NCBI GenBank assembly: GCA_023393235.1
Contig: JAEWMH010000046.1
Coordinates: 1-64,000, forward strand
DNA: 64,000 nt
Source of the DNA: Bacillota bacterium
GTDB lineage: Bacteria > Bacillota > Bacilli > Paenibacillales > NBRC-103111
Direction of reading: 5' to 3'
A model generated the notes under the pieces. That model saw only the letters and a program-made list of their open reading frames with translations. It had not been told where the DNA came from and searched no databases. Below are positions 15,290 to 23,950 of the stretch, in pieces. The translations under genes were made by a program, and so were the position numbers. Numbering within the stretch: position 1 is the stretch's first letter; each line of letters starts with the position of its first letter.

Positions 15290-17428
15290 TTAGTGTGATT
15301 GGGAAGTGTTCGGTAACAAATCCAGCTCCCTGGCACGGGCGATGGCTTCCGTCCGTCTTTGGACCTGAAGCTTTTCAAAAATCCTGCGATTGTACCCTTT
15401 GACCGTATCCAAAGCCAAAAAGAGCTTCTGGCCAATCTCTTTGTTCGATAGTCCCTTGGCTATGAGCTCCAGAACTTCCATTTCACGCTGGCTAAGCGGT
15501 TCGATCATGCTGCTGCTCTTTCTCCCGTTATGGTGAAGCCGCTCCAGGCCAAGCTTCGCTTCGTGGAGAGCGGGAAGCGGCAGATCACCGCCCAGACGCA
15601 GTGCCTCCTGGTAACATTCCGTCGCGGAACGGGTCCGATGTTCAGCTTCCTCTATTTGACCCAGCCCAATCAAAGCCATAACCGCCATTAGTTCATGCTT
15701 CATGTTCAGGCTATTCGTTATGACTTCGTGATAAGCCTCACGGGCATCGGGATAAGCGCCACGCCGCTGGTAAGCAACACCTAACATCCAAGCGACTGCC
15801 GTCCGGACAGGGATATTATCCGGCCGCAGATACGCCTGCGCACGGCGCGATTGGACAATCACCGTTTCAACGCCATCATTTCCGCTTATCCCTTCATGGT
15901 TTACAGGTGCAATCCGTCCGACAAGCTCATCAGTCTTATCGCTCTGACCCGTACGTTGCATATCCGCTTCGAATGTTTGTAATGTCCGTTCAGCACCTTC
16001 AGAATGGCCGGTCAGCGCCAACGATGCCAAAGTTGCCCGGGTCGCCGCAATCAGCCCGGTCAGGTCCCTGACGTTGACATCCTGCTCCGTTCCTGCCAGA
16101 GCATTCTCTGCCGCGCGCAGCTTCTGTTCGACACCCGTCAGCCTGCCCGCAAGCAGCAAAACGGAACCATACATCACCCACAATGCGGGTCTGGCATCCA
16201 ATTCCACGGCAGGCAATGACTCCAGCCAGCGCAGCGAAATACCTGCGGCTCCACGGAGATGCAGGGGCATTCCGTTACCTTCGAGCTGACGTGCGGAACG
16301 GTCGATGTCCTGGCATTCCACGGCATGGCGGAACGCTTCAATTTCCAAGCCATTGTGTTCATACCACTCACTTGCCCGTTTATGCAATTCCGTTATATGG
16401 CTTTCATCGAAGCTTTCCCGAAGCCTTCTGCGGAGTAACTCGACAAACAAATGGTGGTAGCGAAACCACCGGCGTTCATGATCCAACGGGACGATGAATA
16501 AATTTCGACGTTCCAGCTCCAATAATGCTGTTTTGCCGCAAATGGCGGGATCCAGTACAACGGCATCACACAGAGGCCCGCACAGACGGTCGAGGATCGA
16601 GGTCCGCAGCAAAAAGTCCTGCACGGCATCGGGTTGTTGCTGCAGGACCTCTTCTACCAGATAATCCAGCACAAAAGGATGGTGGCCTGCAAAAGAAGGG
16701 ATGTGCCCATCGGCATCATGAGCTCCCTGGATAGAGATGGCCGCCAGATGCATACCCGCAACCCAGCCTTCGGTGTGCGCTTCCAACGAAACGATTTGAT
16801 CCTTGGAGAGATTAAGGCCCCTGATACGGTTCAAAAAATCCTCGGATTCGGATAACGTAAATTTCAAATCCGCGGCCCGCAGCTCGGTCAATTGATCCTG
16901 TGCCCGCATTCGGGCCAATGGAATACCCGGATCCTCACGGGTCGTCATCACAAGGTGCATCTGAACGGGAAGATGGTCAAGCAAAAAACGGATGGTATCC
17001 TCTACCTGCTTCGATTTTGCCGCATGGTAATCGTCAAGAATAAGCAGGAAGGGAGTTGGAAGGGCTGCGAGCTCATTAAGAAGTGCGGTCAAAATTGACT
17101 CGGTTGGTGGATAAGGGGGATTTTGAAGTACGGTGAGAACGCCTTCCCCTATATTCGCCTTCAGTGTCTGCAAGGAGCAGATCATATAGGTCAAAAACCG
17201 GGTAAGCTCCTGGTCCCCTTCCTCCAGCGACAGCCAGGCGGCAGGCCTCCCGCAGCCGGCGAGCCATTCACAAACTAAAGACGTTTTGCCATAGCCCGCA
17301 GGCGCCGAGATAAGGGTCGCCTTACGGTATAACCCCTTATTGAGCCTTCCGGTCAATCCCGGGCGAGCAACCGAATCTGTTCGAGGCGTAGGGATATATA
17401 GTTTTGTGGTTATGATAGGAATAGACAT
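15290..17428 (-). CDS. LuxR-family ATP-dependent (MalT/LAL-type) regulator, short form
   Basis: 712 residues. It begins TTKLYIPTPRTDSVARPGL, has Walker A SAPAGYGKTSL (near residues 41-50), Walker B FLLILDDYH, a winged-helix region (WFRYHHLFVELLRRRL) and a C-terminal LuxR helix-turn-helix LSQREMEVLELIAKGLSNKEIGQKLFLALDTVKGYNRRIFEKLQVQRRTEA (split here by function: HTH over the last ~60 residues). Full-length relatives are near 850-900 residues; the TPR-like part before the HTH appears shortened. It likely activates the adjacent DUF4386 gene in response to an unknown ligand. Confidence 0.88.
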   Translation of the reverse strand: MSIPIITTKLYIPTPRTDSVARPGLTGRLNKGLYRKATLISAPAGYGKTSLVCEWLAGCGRPAAWLSLEEGDQELTRFLTYMICSLQTLKANIGEGVLTVLQNPPYPPTESILTALLNELAALPTPFLLILDDYHAAKSKQVEDTIRFLLDHLPVQMHLVMTTREDPGIPLARMRAQDQLTELRAADLKFTLSESEDFLNRIRGLNLSKDQIVSLEAHTEGWVAGMHLAAISIQGAHDADGHIPSFAGHHPFVLDYLVEEVLQQQPDAVQDFLLRTSILDRLCGPLCDAVVLDPAICGKTALLELERRNLFIVPLDHERRWFRYHHLFVELLRRRLRESFDESHITELHKRASEWYEHNGLEIEAFRHAVECQDIDRSARQLEGNGMPLHLRGAAGISLRWLESLPAVELDARPALWVMYGSVLLLAGRLTGVEQKLRAAENALAGTEQDVNVRDLTGLIAATRATLASLALTGHSEGAERTLQTFEADMQRTGQSDKTDELVGRIAPVNHEGISGNDGVETVIVQSRRAQAYLRPDNIPVRTAVAWMLGVAYQRRGAYPDAREAYHEVITNSLNMKHELMAVMALIGLGQIEEAEHRTRSATECYQEALRLGGDLPLPALHEAKLGLERLHHNGRKSSSMIEPLSQREMEVLELIAKGLSNKEIGQKLFLALDTVKGYNRRIFEKLQVQRRTEAIARARELDLLPNTSQSH

Positions 17429-17448
17429 ATGTGCACCGCCCTGCCCGT

Positions 17449-18198
17449 TTAACTATTCGATATATCCGTGGCGCATGCGATTCTAAAGCCAAGGTCATCT
17501 ATCTTGAAGTCAGGCATGCTTTTTCTTCTCATCGTAGAACCACAGTTGTTTTCAACCTCAGCCCAGCTTCCACCCCGGAAGACTCTATAGTTGCCATACC
17601 GATTCGTATCATACAGATCCCAGCACCACTCCCACACATTCCCGAGCATATCGTAAAGCCCCCATGGATTAGGAAGCAGCTGCCCGACTTGTTGGGCTGA
17701 CCCATTGGAATTGTTTTGATACCATGCAATTTTATCAATGCGCTCATACCGGTATCCCTTGGTCCCCGCTTTGCACGCATACTGCCATTCAGCATCCGTT
17801 AATAATCGAAAGCCATCCGCTTTTGTATGAAATACCGTATTTTCACTATCATTGGTGATGGTGTAGCACTCCGTTCTGCCAAGCATTCTGGACAATTTGT
17901 TGCAAAAGACAACGGAATCTAACCACGTTACCTCCGTAACGGGCAAGTTCTCCATGTGAATGGCTCTTTCTTCTCCATGCATGACAAAATGGTACAGCTG
18001 CTGGGTAACCGGATACTTCATGACATAGAAAGGGTCTATCGTTTCCGACCAAGTCACGACCTTCTTATCCGTTCCCCTTCCAGGGTCGGATAACGTGTAA
18101 TCCGAACTAAGCCATTTATTCGTATTTATATAATCCCTTAATTCAACGGTCCCACCTTCTATGGGAACCATCAAATCCATTATGTTTCCGATAGGCAT
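17449..18198 (-). CDS. Formylglycine-generating-enzyme-like (SUMF1/FGE-sulfatase domain) protein
   Basis: 249 residues; ATG at 18198 with CGGAGA upstream. Motifs of the family: PVTQQLY, PVTEVTWLDSVVFCNKLS, RLLTDAEWQYACKAG, GLYDMLGNVWEWCWD and RVFRGGSW. True formylglycine-generating enzymes carry a paired active-site cysteine after GGS; here the segment is GGSWAEVENNCGST with only one cysteine, so sulfatase activation is doubtful. The fold is also used by non-enzymatic or oxidoreductase relatives (EgtB-like, ligand-binding). Role unknown. Confidence 0.82.
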   Translation of the reverse strand: MPIGNIMDLMVPIEGGTVELRDYINTNKWLSSDYTLSDPGRGTDKKVVTWSETIDPFYVMKYPVTQQLYHFVMHGEERAIHMENLPVTEVTWLDSVVFCNKLSRMLGRTECYTITNDSENTVFHTKADGFRLLTDAEWQYACKAGTKGYRYERIDKIAWYQNNSNGSAQQVGQLLPNPWGLYDMLGNVWEWCWDLYDTNRYGNYRVFRGGSWAEVENNCGSTMRRKSMPDFKIDDLGFRIACATDISNS

Positions 18199-18225
18199 TT
18201 TGATCTCCGATCTACCACCATTTTA

Positions 18226-19161
18226 TCAATTCCAAGCATACTTCATTTCCCTGATTCCCACATCCCACATTTTCATATTCCCATCAAGGGTGATGGTGAG
18301 CTCCTTGGCCTCTTGAAGATAGATGGAGGACGTGCCAAGCTCCTCGCTTTGATCCTCTGCTGATACAGACAGGTACTCCTGCCCATCGGCGGATATACGC
18401 AGGCTGCCGCGAGGTTCCACTTGATCGGGAATCCCATAGTTCAGGATGAAATACATCTCCCTTTTGCCTAGTGAGTACGTGTACGTTACCGTAGTTTTAT
18501 CCTCGGCGCTATACACATTAAACTGGGGCTCTACCGTTTGTCCGCTAATTTGGAAGCTGTCCTGCCGGATTCCCTGCGGTGGCGAGCCTTCACTGCTGCT
18601 CTGCAGATCGTTGATTGCCACAAAAGGGGCTAATTCCTTCGTAAACACCTTGTCGGCAATCCCGAAGCCCCCCCACATCCCCATGAACAGGACAAGAGCG
18701 GAGATGCCCGCTGCCGCTATGTTGGTCCAGAGCTTATTGGTACGAAATCCAATGCGGTACGCCCCGAATCCGATGGCTGCGCCCGATGAGTTTTGAATCA
18801 CATCATTGATATCGAAGCTGCCCAGCAAGGTGAGGGCCTGAACGGTTTCCACCACCAGGATAGACAGGATAAATAGGATCATAAACCGAATAAAGCCGGT
18901 CCGATATAACAACGGAATCAAAATGCCAAAAGGGATGAAGGCCGCGATATTTCCCAAGCTCACAGCATCCATCAGCGTAGGATGGAGCAGATCCGATAAA
19001 CCCGGTACTCTAAAAAAACCATCCGGCACCCATAAAAAGATGTACTCTCTCTCCAAAGTTAAGGTATCTGCTCTTCCGAACGCCAAAAAGATAAAATAAA
19101 GAATCAACACGGTATAGGATAGGGTGAGGGCAAAAACCATTTTACGCTGCTTAGTATTCAT
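18226..19161 (-). CDS. VanZ-like membrane protein with C-terminal NPCBM-like domain
   Basis: 311 residues; ATG at 19161 with AAAGGAG upstream. Residues ~8-185 hold five hydrophobic segments and the VanZ signature (GNIAAFIPFGILIPLL, FDINDVIQNSSGAAIGFGAY). The last ~120 residues are soluble and beta-rich (REMYFILNYGIPDQVEPRG…IYLQEAKELTITLDG), like the NPCBM/carbohydrate-binding modules often fused to VanZ in Paenibacillus. VanZ proteins affect teicoplanin resistance and cell-envelope traits by an unresolved mechanism. The second domain is probably extracellular. Confidence 0.85.
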   Translation of the reverse strand: MNTKQRKMVFALTLSYTVLILYFIFLAFGRADTLTLEREYIFLWVPDGFFRVPGLSDLLHPTLMDAVSLGNIAAFIPFGILIPLLYRTGFIRFMILFILSILVVETVQALTLLGSFDINDVIQNSSGAAIGFGAYRIGFRTNKLWTNIAAAGISALVLFMGMWGGFGIADKVFTKELAPFVAINDLQSSSEGSPPQGIRQDSFQISGQTVEPQFNVYSAEDKTTVTYTYSLGKREMYFILNYGIPDQVEPRGSLRISADGQEYLSVSAEDQSEELGTSSIYLQEAKELTITLDGNMKMWDVGIREMKYAWN

Positions 19162-19206
19162 TGTGTTCTCCTTTACCTATGGGTCCATGGCTGAGTGATT
19201 CTATAG

Positions 19207-19226
19207 TTATGATACGGTCCTCCGCG
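19207..19226 (-). repeat. rlmH-3'-end-like attachment-site relic
   Basis: The plus strand reads TTATGATACGGTCCTCCGCG; the complement encodes R-G-G-P-Y-H-N, against R-G-E-P-Y-H-K at the end of RlmH (45590-45612), in the same orientation. The stop codon is lost. It is the furthest such copy from rlmH seen in the window, lying between the VanZ-like and AraC-type genes. Confidence 0.6.
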
Positions 19227-19234
19227 GCGTATTG

Positions 19235-19267
19235 CAAAAAAAGACCATCCCTTTGCCGGATGGCCTC
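19235..19267 (-). terminator. Intrinsic terminator after the AraC-type gene
   Basis: Minus-strand stem GGCCATCC / GGATGGTC with loop GGCAAAG, then seven T. Member of the GGCCATCC terminator family. Confidence 0.85.
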
Positions 19268-19292
19268 TCTCTTTTTGCACTCCATATAACCC

Positions 19293-20141
19293 TTACTTTT
19301 TCCTGACGGGAATCCATATCTCCCCAGTGGTATTCGCGGCCATACCGTAATACATTTCCAAACAAGGCCCCTCCACCTGCTCGTATTCGGATGTCGGAAA
19401 CCACTCGGCATAGATGCGTCTCCATAGCTTCTGCAAATCGCATTGCGGCTCCGGGAAAATGGCCCATGTTGATGCCGGAACCAAAAGGGTAGTAAACCTT
19501 TCCGGAATTTTAAGCCCTCTTGGCAAATGGTAGCCGACCATATACTTAAACGACTCTTTGGTATGATCAAATAAGGCAGCATGCAGGTTGGTATCACTAA
19601 AACGACCCAAGATCCCGTTCAAAGCATCAACACTGCCATCATCATCACATTGTTTGCGAAACTGGGGTACTTCACGAAATGCTGCTTCCATGCTCTGGCT
19701 CATTACACCATATACGCCGAACAGCTCAAAAGATCCTCTTGATTCAATCCGGTACTCCATCTCGACATCCCCTTTGATTGAGATATGGAAGGACATCCGG
19801 GGATAGGCCTTCAGAGAAACACCCGTATCGCGCGCAGATACCGGCATCACCCCATGGAGATTCTTAAACGCCCGTGCAAACGCCTCCGGCGAATCATATC
19901 CGTATTTCACCGCGACATCAATTACCTTCGCCTTGGTCGTCTGCAGCTCAAACGCCGCCAACGTCAAACGTCTGCGCCGGATGTACTCCGACAAAGTGAT
20001 TCCCGTAATAAACGGAAACATACGTTGAAAATGATACGTTGAACAACAGGCCAGCTGCGCTATTTTCTCATAGGAGATATCATCATCCAGATTTGCTTCG
20101 ATGTACTCCATAACGCTGTTCATTCTCTCCAACCAGTCCAT
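19293..20141 (-). CDS. AraC-family regulator with GyrI-like effector domain
   Basis: 282 residues; ATG at 20141 with GGGAGGG upstream. The DNA-binding domain is N-terminal (residues ~5-110): ISYEKIAQLACCSTYHFQRMFPFITG and KVIDVAVKYGYDSPEAFARAFKNLHG are the two helix-turn-helices. Residues ~125-282 form a GyrI/BmrR-type small-molecule-binding domain (FELFGVYGVMSQ, EGPCLEMYYGM). Such proteins (Rob/SoxS-like with effector domain) often control efflux or detoxification genes. No obvious partner gene is adjacent. Confidence 0.9.
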   Translation of the reverse strand: MDWLERMNSVMEYIEANLDDDISYEKIAQLACCSTYHFQRMFPFITGITLSEYIRRRRLTLAAFELQTTKAKVIDVAVKYGYDSPEAFARAFKNLHGVMPVSARDTGVSLKAYPRMSFHISIKGDVEMEYRIESRGSFELFGVYGVMSQSMEAAFREVPQFRKQCDDDGSVDALNGILGRFSDTNLHAALFDHTKESFKYMVGYHLPRGLKIPERFTTLLVPASTWAIFPEPQCDLQKLWRRIYAEWFPTSEYEQVEGPCLEMYYGMAANTTGEIWIPVRKK

Positions 20142-20245
20142 CGGATTCCCTCCCTTCGAGATCCATTGTAGTGCAGGTAGTGATTAGGGGCCTTGCATTT
20201 GCTGCACGAAAAAGTCATTCTAACGCCACCACTGATGAACACAAA

Positions 20246-20276
20246 AAAGCCAACCCTAACAGAGGTCAGCTACAAA
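20246..20276 (-). terminator. Intrinsic terminator after mazF
   Basis: Minus-strand stem AGCTGACC / GGTTGGCT (two wobble pairs), loop TCTGTTAG, then six T. Confidence 0.7.
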
Positions 20277-20593
20277 AATGTATGTATCTTATCTAAGCAC
20301 TCATTAACTATTCCATCCGGGGCTTTTCCAACGATTTCAATTCGTCTGGCTCGCCAATCAAGATTTTTAATCTGATCTGTCAAAATAACTCCATTAAACA
20401 CCAAATCACCGGGAAGCAATACTTCAAACCCCCAGCCTCGGACTGTGTGAGTAATTGGACAAACAGAAACAAAACCTGTCGTTTCATTGAAAACTTTTGG
20501 TGAGAGTACAATTGCAGATCGCCTACCGGCTTGTTCGTGGCCTGCTTGGGGATTAAAGTTTATCCATACTAGGTCGCCTCGGTCTGCAATCAT
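20270..20593 (-). CDS. mazF: MazF/PemK-family mRNA interferase toxin
   Basis: 107 residues. MIADRGDLVWINFNPQAGHEQAGRRSAIVLSP is the standard MazF start (GDLVW…G.EQ.G.RPA), and VCPITHTVRGWGFEV carries the conserved catalytic-site region. It cleaves mRNA at short sequences when free of antitoxin. Its ATG directly abuts the stop codon of the antitoxin gene (TAG ATG), so the two are co-translated. A terminator follows. It sits in the patchwork region between rlmH-like att relics, consistent with a mobile addiction module. Confidence 0.93.
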   Translation of the reverse strand: MIADRGDLVWINFNPQAGHEQAGRRSAIVLSPKVFNETTGFVSVCPITHTVRGWGFEVLLPGDLVFNGVILTDQIKNLDWRARRIEIVGKAPDGIVNECLDKIHTFL

Positions 20594-20833
20594 CTAAAGC
20601 AATTCCTTCCCTTCTACTCCAAAATCTATTTCATCATGGCGATTTTCTGGCTTGCATTGGGCCAACAATTCCTCCAATGTTGGCTTTTTCTTTTTGGGTA
20701 TTACGATGAGCGAATGATCATCACCCACAATTAAGTCAACTTCGGAACCTTGGCTAACCGCAATCTTTTCTGCTATTTGGCTGGGAATACGAATGCCTAG
20801 ACTATTGCCCCACTTTTGTACGGTGGTCGACAT
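20594..20833 (-). CDS. mazE: MazE-type (AbrB-fold) antitoxin
   Basis: 79 residues from the ATG at 20833, which has GGAGGGGGG upstream. STTVQKWGNSLGIRIPSQIAEKIAVSQGSEV is a MazE/SpoVT-AbrB swapped-hairpin DNA-binding domain; the acidic C-terminus (KPTLEELLAQCKPENRHDEIDFG) is the toxin-binding tail. It neutralises the MazF toxin encoded immediately downstream and usually represses the operon. Confidence 0.92.
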   Translation of the reverse strand: MSTTVQKWGNSLGIRIPSQIAEKIAVSQGSEVDLIVGDDHSLIVIPKKKKPTLEELLAQCKPENRHDEIDFGVEGKELL

Positions 20834-20960
20834 AGAATGTCCCCCCTCCTTCTGATTCCTTTCTCTCATTTTACCACACCCCCATCACTCCGTATATACC
20901 AGTATATACATCGAGATTAGAAAATGATACCTCAGCACGCTGATCAATACCCCAAGAACT

Positions 20961-21197
20961 CTAGGTCCATGCCCAGAAGAAACCGTCCCGGTCCCAGGCA
21001 ATTCGGCCGCCATGGAGCTTGCGGAAAGCCTTTTTCACTTCTTTGGACAAAGACGCATTTCCGTTCTCATTCACGAATACGAATTGCTCGCCGAAATTGG
21101 TCTTCACATATTCAATCGCATCGGCCTGATATAGGGATCCCCTAAACCGTATTTCCTTGACCATCCATTCCGCTACTTCCTGTGCGGTTACTTCCAT
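20961..21197 (-). CDS. Small conserved protein (DUF6953-like)
   Basis: 78 residues from the ATG at 21197, chosen because AAAGGAG precedes it; a GTG at 21230 is possible but has no ribosome-binding site. The sequence EVAEWMVKEIRFRGSLYQADAIEYVKT…VKKAFRKL…RDGFFWAW resembles a small family of unknown function that I would tentatively call DUF6953. It follows the SDR gene closely, so it shares the MerR-controlled promoter at 22034-22065. Confidence 0.65.
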   Translation of the reverse strand: MEVTAQEVAEWMVKEIRFRGSLYQADAIEYVKTNFGEQFVFVNENGNASLSKEVKKAFRKLHGGRIAWDRDGFFWAWT

Positions 21198-21230
21198 GAG
21201 TTCATTCTCCTTTATGCTCTTGTCCCTCAC

Positions 21231-22001
21231 TCACAAATGCGACCCGCCCGTCGCGTCCAGCATTTGTCCCGTTACCCATCGTCCGTCCGGCGATGCCACA
21301 AACGCGACAATATCAGCGATATCCGAAGGTTCGCCCACACGTCCAAGCGCGGACATTTCTTCGGCGTTTTTACGGCCTTCCGGCGTGTGCAGCCACGAGG
21401 CGTTAATGTCAGTATCGACGATGCCGGGCATAACCGCATTCACGGTGATCCCCCGCGGACCCAGAAGCTGAGCGAGGTGCAGGGTGAAGGTATTGAGGGC
21501 ACCTTTGGTTAGATTGTAGGCCATAATATGCGGGAAGGCAATCCGGGTCACGCCGGATGAAATATTGATAATCCGGCCGCCGTCCCGCAAACGCCCCAGT
21601 GATTGCTGAACCAGAAAAAACGGCGCCTTCACGTTGACCGCGATCAGCTGATCGAATTCCTCTTCCTGTGTCTCTACAAATGGCGAGGATGTGCCGATTC
21701 CAGCATTGTTAACCAGGATATCAAATTGGTTGCTGCCTAACCGGAGGTTAAGCTCCTTTTCCAACCCTTCAAGAAACTGGCCAACACCGTCCAAGGATTC
21801 CAAGTTTGCCCCAATCGCAAAGGCTGTTCCACCTGCCGCCTCAATCATGGAGACGGTCTCATCCGCCGCATCTCTCCGAACGCCATAATGTACCGCAACA
21901 AGCGCTCCCTCGGCTGCGAGGCGCAGCGCAATCCCCCTCCCAATCCCCCGGCTGGCTCCTGTTACAACGGCAACTTTGCCTTCCAAACGTTTGTTTATCA
22001 T
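21231..22001 (-). CDS. Short-chain dehydrogenase/reductase
   Basis: 256 residues; ATG at 22001 with AAGGAG upstream. Classical SDR: TGASRGIGRGIA (cofactor), NNAGIG, INISSG (catalytic Ser), YNLTKGAL (Y-x3-K), and PGIVDTD. It probably reduces a carbonyl with NADPH. Its promoter has a MerR-type 20-base spacer with a dyad and lies just downstream of a MerR regulator gene. Substrate not predictable. Confidence 0.9.
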   Translation of the reverse strand: MINKRLEGKVAVVTGASRGIGRGIALRLAAEGALVAVHYGVRRDAADETVSMIEAAGGTAFAIGANLESLDGVGQFLEGLEKELNLRLGSNQFDILVNNAGIGTSSPFVETQEEEFDQLIAVNVKAPFFLVQQSLGRLRDGGRIINISSGVTRIAFPHIMAYNLTKGALNTFTLHLAQLLGPRGITVNAVMPGIVDTDINASWLHTPEGRKNAEEMSALGRVGEPSDIADIVAFVASPDGRWVTGQMLDATGGSHL

Positions 22002-22033
22002 GCAGATCCACTCCTTATCTAATGGTTGATACC

Positions 22034-22065
22034 ATGATAAACCCTCCCCTAGAGAGGAGGGTCAA
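22034..22065 (-). promoter_or_regulatory. MerR-type promoter of the SDR gene
   Basis: Minus strand: -35 TTGACC (22065-22060) and -10 TATCAT (22039-22034) with an over-long 20-base spacer. A dyad, ACCCTCC / GGAGGGT (22041-22062), fills the spacer. This is the geometry MerR-family activators untwist. The MerR gene ends at 22085, just upstream. Confidence 0.75.
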
Positions 22066-22084
22066 GTGGATTCCGAAACTATTT

Positions 22085-22906
22085 TCAAACCCGTTCGATG
22101 GGCAAGATCATCTCAGCCATCCGAAGCTGTCCATAGATATCCTTGTCTGGCGTGAGGTACACCTCCCGGACCGGAACGGACTCCAGCGGCCTGTAGCCCT
22201 CGTTGACAGCCCATAACCGCAGCATCTCATTTGCCTTGCAGCTGTTCCGATACGGATCGCATCGATGAGTATACACGATTGCGTCCTTCAACCCTGGCAG
22301 CTGATAAATCTCCACACTTCCGCTGGCAGGGACCACCTTTGAGACAGGGATAGTTACCTCGATGTCCGAAGGCTCATCATCAGAATCAGCTACCCTGTGC
22401 CGTACGATGGTCAACTCCCGATCCGAATCCTCTCCCTGTGAGCGGACATACTGCTTCAACTCATCGAGCAGCAGACAGAGTTGGCCTTTTGGCAACATCC
22501 GGCGCACGGAAGCTACGAGAGCCGGCTCCACGCTTCGCAAGTAGAACCTCCCTTCCTCCGCATCCCCATGCCTTGACATCCGGACGAGCCGTTCATCAAT
22601 CTCTTCAAGCTGCCGCTGTGCCTTCTGGATCTGGGACTCCAGCTCGTTCCGCTTCTCCAGCAGCGTACGTTCCGCTTCCGTCAGCGAAACCGCTCCAGCC
22701 AAGAGTGGCCGCATCATCTCCAGTGTCAATCCCTGCTCCTTGAACCCTTCGATACGGCGAATGGTCAGCAGCTGATCGGCTGTATAGTACCGATATCCCG
22801 AATTCTCCTCTACATAAGCAGGCTTTAGCAGGCCCAGCTCATCATAGTGACGCAGAGTTTTGACCGTCATCCCGCTCAGTTTCGCGAACGCCCCAATCTT
22901 AATCAT
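22085..22906 (-). CDS. MerR-family regulator with GyrI-like domain (BmrR-like)
   Basis: 273 residues; ATG at 22906 with GAGGGA upstream. N-terminal MerR helix-turn-helix (KIGAFAKLSGMTVKTLRHYDELGLLKPAYV…GYRYYTADQL), a coiled coil at ~80-115, and a C-terminal effector domain of GyrI/BmrR type (IEVTIPVSKVVPASGSVEIYQLPG). These activate efflux or detoxification genes on binding lipophilic cations or drugs. The next gene (SDR) has a promoter of the matching design. Confidence 0.9.
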   Translation of the reverse strand: MIKIGAFAKLSGMTVKTLRHYDELGLLKPAYVEENSGYRYYTADQLLTIRRIEGFKEQGLTLEMMRPLLAGAVSLTEAERTLLEKRNELESQIQKAQRQLEEIDERLVRMSRHGDAEEGRFYLRSVEPALVASVRRMLPKGQLCLLLDELKQYVRSQGEDSDRELTIVRHRVADSDDEPSDIEVTIPVSKVVPASGSVEIYQLPGLKDAIVYTHRCDPYRNSCKANEMLRLWAVNEGYRPLESVPVREVYLTPDKDIYGQLRMAEMILPIERV

Positions 22907-22973
22907 CCTGATCCCTCACTTGGCTGACCCTTTATGTTCATTATATCTGAAAAAGATAAATGCAGCGCAATTC

Positions 22974-23013
22974 CACACTACGGCTCACGCGCTGTCGGTA
23001 ATGGCAGGTTTGG
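22974..23013 (-). repeat. Degenerate att-like relic
   Basis: The segment TACGGCTCACGCGCTG…GGTAATGGCAGGTTTGG parallels the att-like site at 43912-43952 (TACGGTTCTCCGCGCTG…TGTAACGGCAAGTT) with few changes and the same orientation. It lies between the MerR and lipoprotein genes. Confidence 0.45.
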
Positions 23014-23082
23014 TATTTATGGAACTTTTTCCAAACCACGAACGTCTAATGGAGAAATGAAACGAGAAATGGGGAGGCAATA

Positions 23083-23883
23083 TTGCACGTTAAAGCTCAT
23101 ATCCGGTTTTGGTCATCGATCCTTGCAGTCAGTTCGCTTTTGACAGCTTGTGCAAGTCAACAGGTTCAACCCTCTTCGACGCCTGTTTCCACACAGGAGA
23201 TGATTTTGCCTTCCCCTGAGCCGTCTTCCAATCCGCCCGCCGCGCCGACTACCGATTCCGGTTCTAGAGCGGAACCGATCGCTTCCATTCCGAACCATGG
23301 CATATTCCTTTACGGTGAAGAAAATGGCGTTGCCCTTCGCATTGGAGACAAAACCCCTGAATTGGATTGGATGTATATGACCCCTACTGGCGTTCTACCC
23401 CGTTTGCAAGTGGAGGATTATGATGGTGACGGCCGACAGGAGCTTTCAGTCATTCTCTATATCGGTTCAGGAACGGGAGTGTCCGTCGAGGAACTGCATA
23501 TGATCGCTATAGACCCTGCTGATCCGGATTACTTTCAAGATCATGTGTTCAAAGCATACGCTGCCCAACTGGGCAAGGCCGTCCAATTCAAGACGACCCA
23601 GCAGAATGACAGTCTGTTCGGCCAAATTTCCATCGACTCTGCATCCCATTCGGTTAGCTTGAAGGATTACCAATCTCCGGAGTTTGGGGAAGTCAAAGAC
23701 CAATTGGTCTTTGGTAACATCGTCCGTTTTGACCACGAGGACAAACAATTAAAGGCCCAGTTTGGCGCCGAAATCATATTCGAAAAAGCCGTTGTTCCCC
23801 AATCCATCGGCCATATCGACGCCCATGTGAGCTACAAGAATGGGAAGTTTACCTTGTCACAGTTTGCTTTCCGGGAGGACTGA
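23083..23883 (+). CDS. Lipoprotein of unknown function
   Basis: 266 residues. The TTG start at 23083 follows GGGGAGG. A signal peptide ends in the lipobox LLTAC (Cys near residue 23), so the mature protein is lipid-anchored outside the membrane; a Pro/Ser/Thr-rich linker follows. The folded part contains an EF-hand-like loop VEDYDGDGRQEL (near residues 110-120), a pattern seen in VCBS/FG-GAP-like lipoproteins of Bacillales. No enzymatic motif is seen. It is convergent with the DinB gene. Confidence 0.8.
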   Translation: MHVKAHIRFWSSILAVSSLLTACASQQVQPSSTPVSTQEMILPSPEPSSNPPAAPTTDSGSRAEPIASIPNHGIFLYGEENGVALRIGDKTPELDWMYMTPTGVLPRLQVEDYDGDGRQELSVILYIGSGTGVSVEELHMIAIDPADPDYFQDHVFKAYAAQLGKAVQFKTTQQNDSLFGQISIDSASHSVSLKDYQSPEFGEVKDQLVFGNIVRFDHEDKQLKAQFGAEIIFEKAVVPQSIGHIDAHVSYKNGKFTLSQFAFRED

Positions 23884-23904
23884 AGCGCCCTTCTAGGGTA
23901 AGGC

Positions 23905-23930
23905 AAAAAGCCATCCTTTATCGGATGGCT
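23905..23930 (-). terminator. Terminator between lipoprotein and DinB genes
   Basis: Stem AGCCATCC / GGATGGCT with a six-base loop; the T-run (five T) is on the minus strand, so it chiefly serves the DinB gene. Member of the GGCCATCC terminator family. Confidence 0.75.
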
Positions 23931-23950
23931 GCACAAATCGCTTTCCGGGC

